Source: Christensenellaceae bacterium (lineage in GTDB: Bacteria > Bacillota > Clostridia > Christensenellales > SZUA-584). Taken from it: a DNA stretch of 6,635 nucleotides. The stretch covers positions 1 through 6,635 of the forward strand of contig JAAXZP010000264.1 of assembly GCA_012719815.1 (NCBI GenBank), read 5' to 3'. Both the position numbers and the translations under genes were made by a program. Under the pieces are notes generated by a model. It was given only the letters and a program-made list of their open reading frames with translations. It had not been told where the DNA came from and ran no database searches. This document shows positions 6,403 through 6,635 of the stretch, piece by piece. The first letter of the stretch is position 1; every line of letters starts with the position of its first letter.

Positions 6403-6408
6403 ATTATA
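6403..6408 (-). promoter_or_regulatory. -10 element for the minus-strand unknown gene
   Basis: A perfect TATAAT on the minus strand (6408-6403) predicts a start near 6396, about 22 bases before the preferred GTG and upstream of its Shine-Dalgarno. No good -35 hexamer is seen at 16-18 bases. A second TATAAT-like hexamer lies at 6438-6433. This stretch is very AT-rich, so chance matches are likely. Confidence 0.35.
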
Positions 6409-6440
6409 TCATACCTATATCCATATTTCTACATTATAGT

Positions 6441-6635
6441 ACGAAATAACCACAAAGTTTGACAGGTGATTTTGAATGGAGAGCTGAAGGCTGTTCCTCC
6501 AGCATTTCCAAAGTCTTACCCTTAAACGCCCCCGCCTTTCCCTACCAACAGAAGCACAAAACACCGCCGATTTGCGTAGTTTTGGTGGAGCCTTTTTGCC
6601 GCGTGAATATACTGGTATTACCAACTCGATAGGAG
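6441..6635. other. Right-edge stretch with no supported gene
   Basis: Composition returns to mixed or GC-richer values after the AT-rich segment. Short open frames exist on both strands, but none has a Shine-Dalgarno or a recognisable product. On the minus strand one frame reads IPVYSRGKKAPPKLRKSA and a different frame further on reads KGKTLEMLEEQPSALHSK, so a decayed, frameshifted gene or a non-coding repeat is possible. Confidence 0.3.

Larger units (their letters stand above)
5210..6440. other. AT-rich accessory segment beside adhE
   Basis: From shortly after the adhE terminator to about 6440 the sequence changes from GC-rich codons (third positions mostly G or C in adhE) to strongly A/T-ending codons, then returns to a more mixed composition. 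It contains two convergent genes without recognised function. This suggests recent gain by horizontal transfer. I saw no transposase, integrase, tRNA or clear flanking direct repeat, so the mechanism and the exact borders are unknown. Confidence 0.5.

Noticed and set aside
6415..6624. A 69-residue minus-strand frame at the right edge
   Set aside because: It has no Shine-Dalgarno, an Arg/Trp/Cys-rich composition unlike a real protein, and it ends inside the AT-rich promoter region of the neighbouring gene.

Overview
The window looks like chromosome of an anaerobic, fermentative Firmicute, most likely a Clostridia-class organism of moderately high GC. The reasons are a T-box leader, a Rex-type operator, Gram-positive style strong Shine-Dalgarno sites, a PrsW-family protease and an 877-residue AdhE of the clostridial type. 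The exact genus cannot be read from the sequence.

Left edge (1-229): a divergent promoter region. On the minus strand a sigma-A promoter fires leftwards into the 5' part of a T-box leader RNA, which runs off the window; the gene it controls (usually an aminoacyl-tRNA synthetase or an amino-acid gene) is outside. On the plus strand a TTGCGC/TATAAT promoter drives a PrsW-family membrane protease (230-928). It is followed, from its own promoter, by a DUF3810-type membrane protein with an HExxH zinc-protease motif (1012-2172). A T-tract terminator closes this block.

Centre (2173-5201): an intergenic stretch of about 330 bases holds the control region of adhE. It has a TTGACA-N17-TATATT promoter carrying two Rex boxes: one almost ideal over the expected transcription start, and one with a single perfect half-site over the -35 and spacer. 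A leader of about 110 nt follows, with small hairpins. AdhE (2503-5136) is intact, with an acetaldehyde dehydrogenase domain joined to an iron-dependent alcohol dehydrogenase domain. It converts acetyl-CoA to ethanol with two NADH, so control by the NADH sensor Rex makes sense. A good intrinsic terminator follows. At the domain junction an in-frame ATG sits behind a strong Shine-Dalgarno sequence, which could allow separate synthesis of the alcohol dehydrogenase half.

Right part (about 5210-6440): base and codon use turn sharply AT-rich. Two convergent genes of unknown function lie here (5275-5862 plus; 5889-6374 minus), looking like a small accessory insertion next to core metabolism. The last ~190 bases return to higher GC and carry no gene I can support.

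No CRISPR array, transposase, tRNA or rRNA was seen. The best leads are the double Rex box, the internal start in adhE, the leader hairpins and the AT-rich pair of unknown genes; none of them clearly amounts to a wholly new system.
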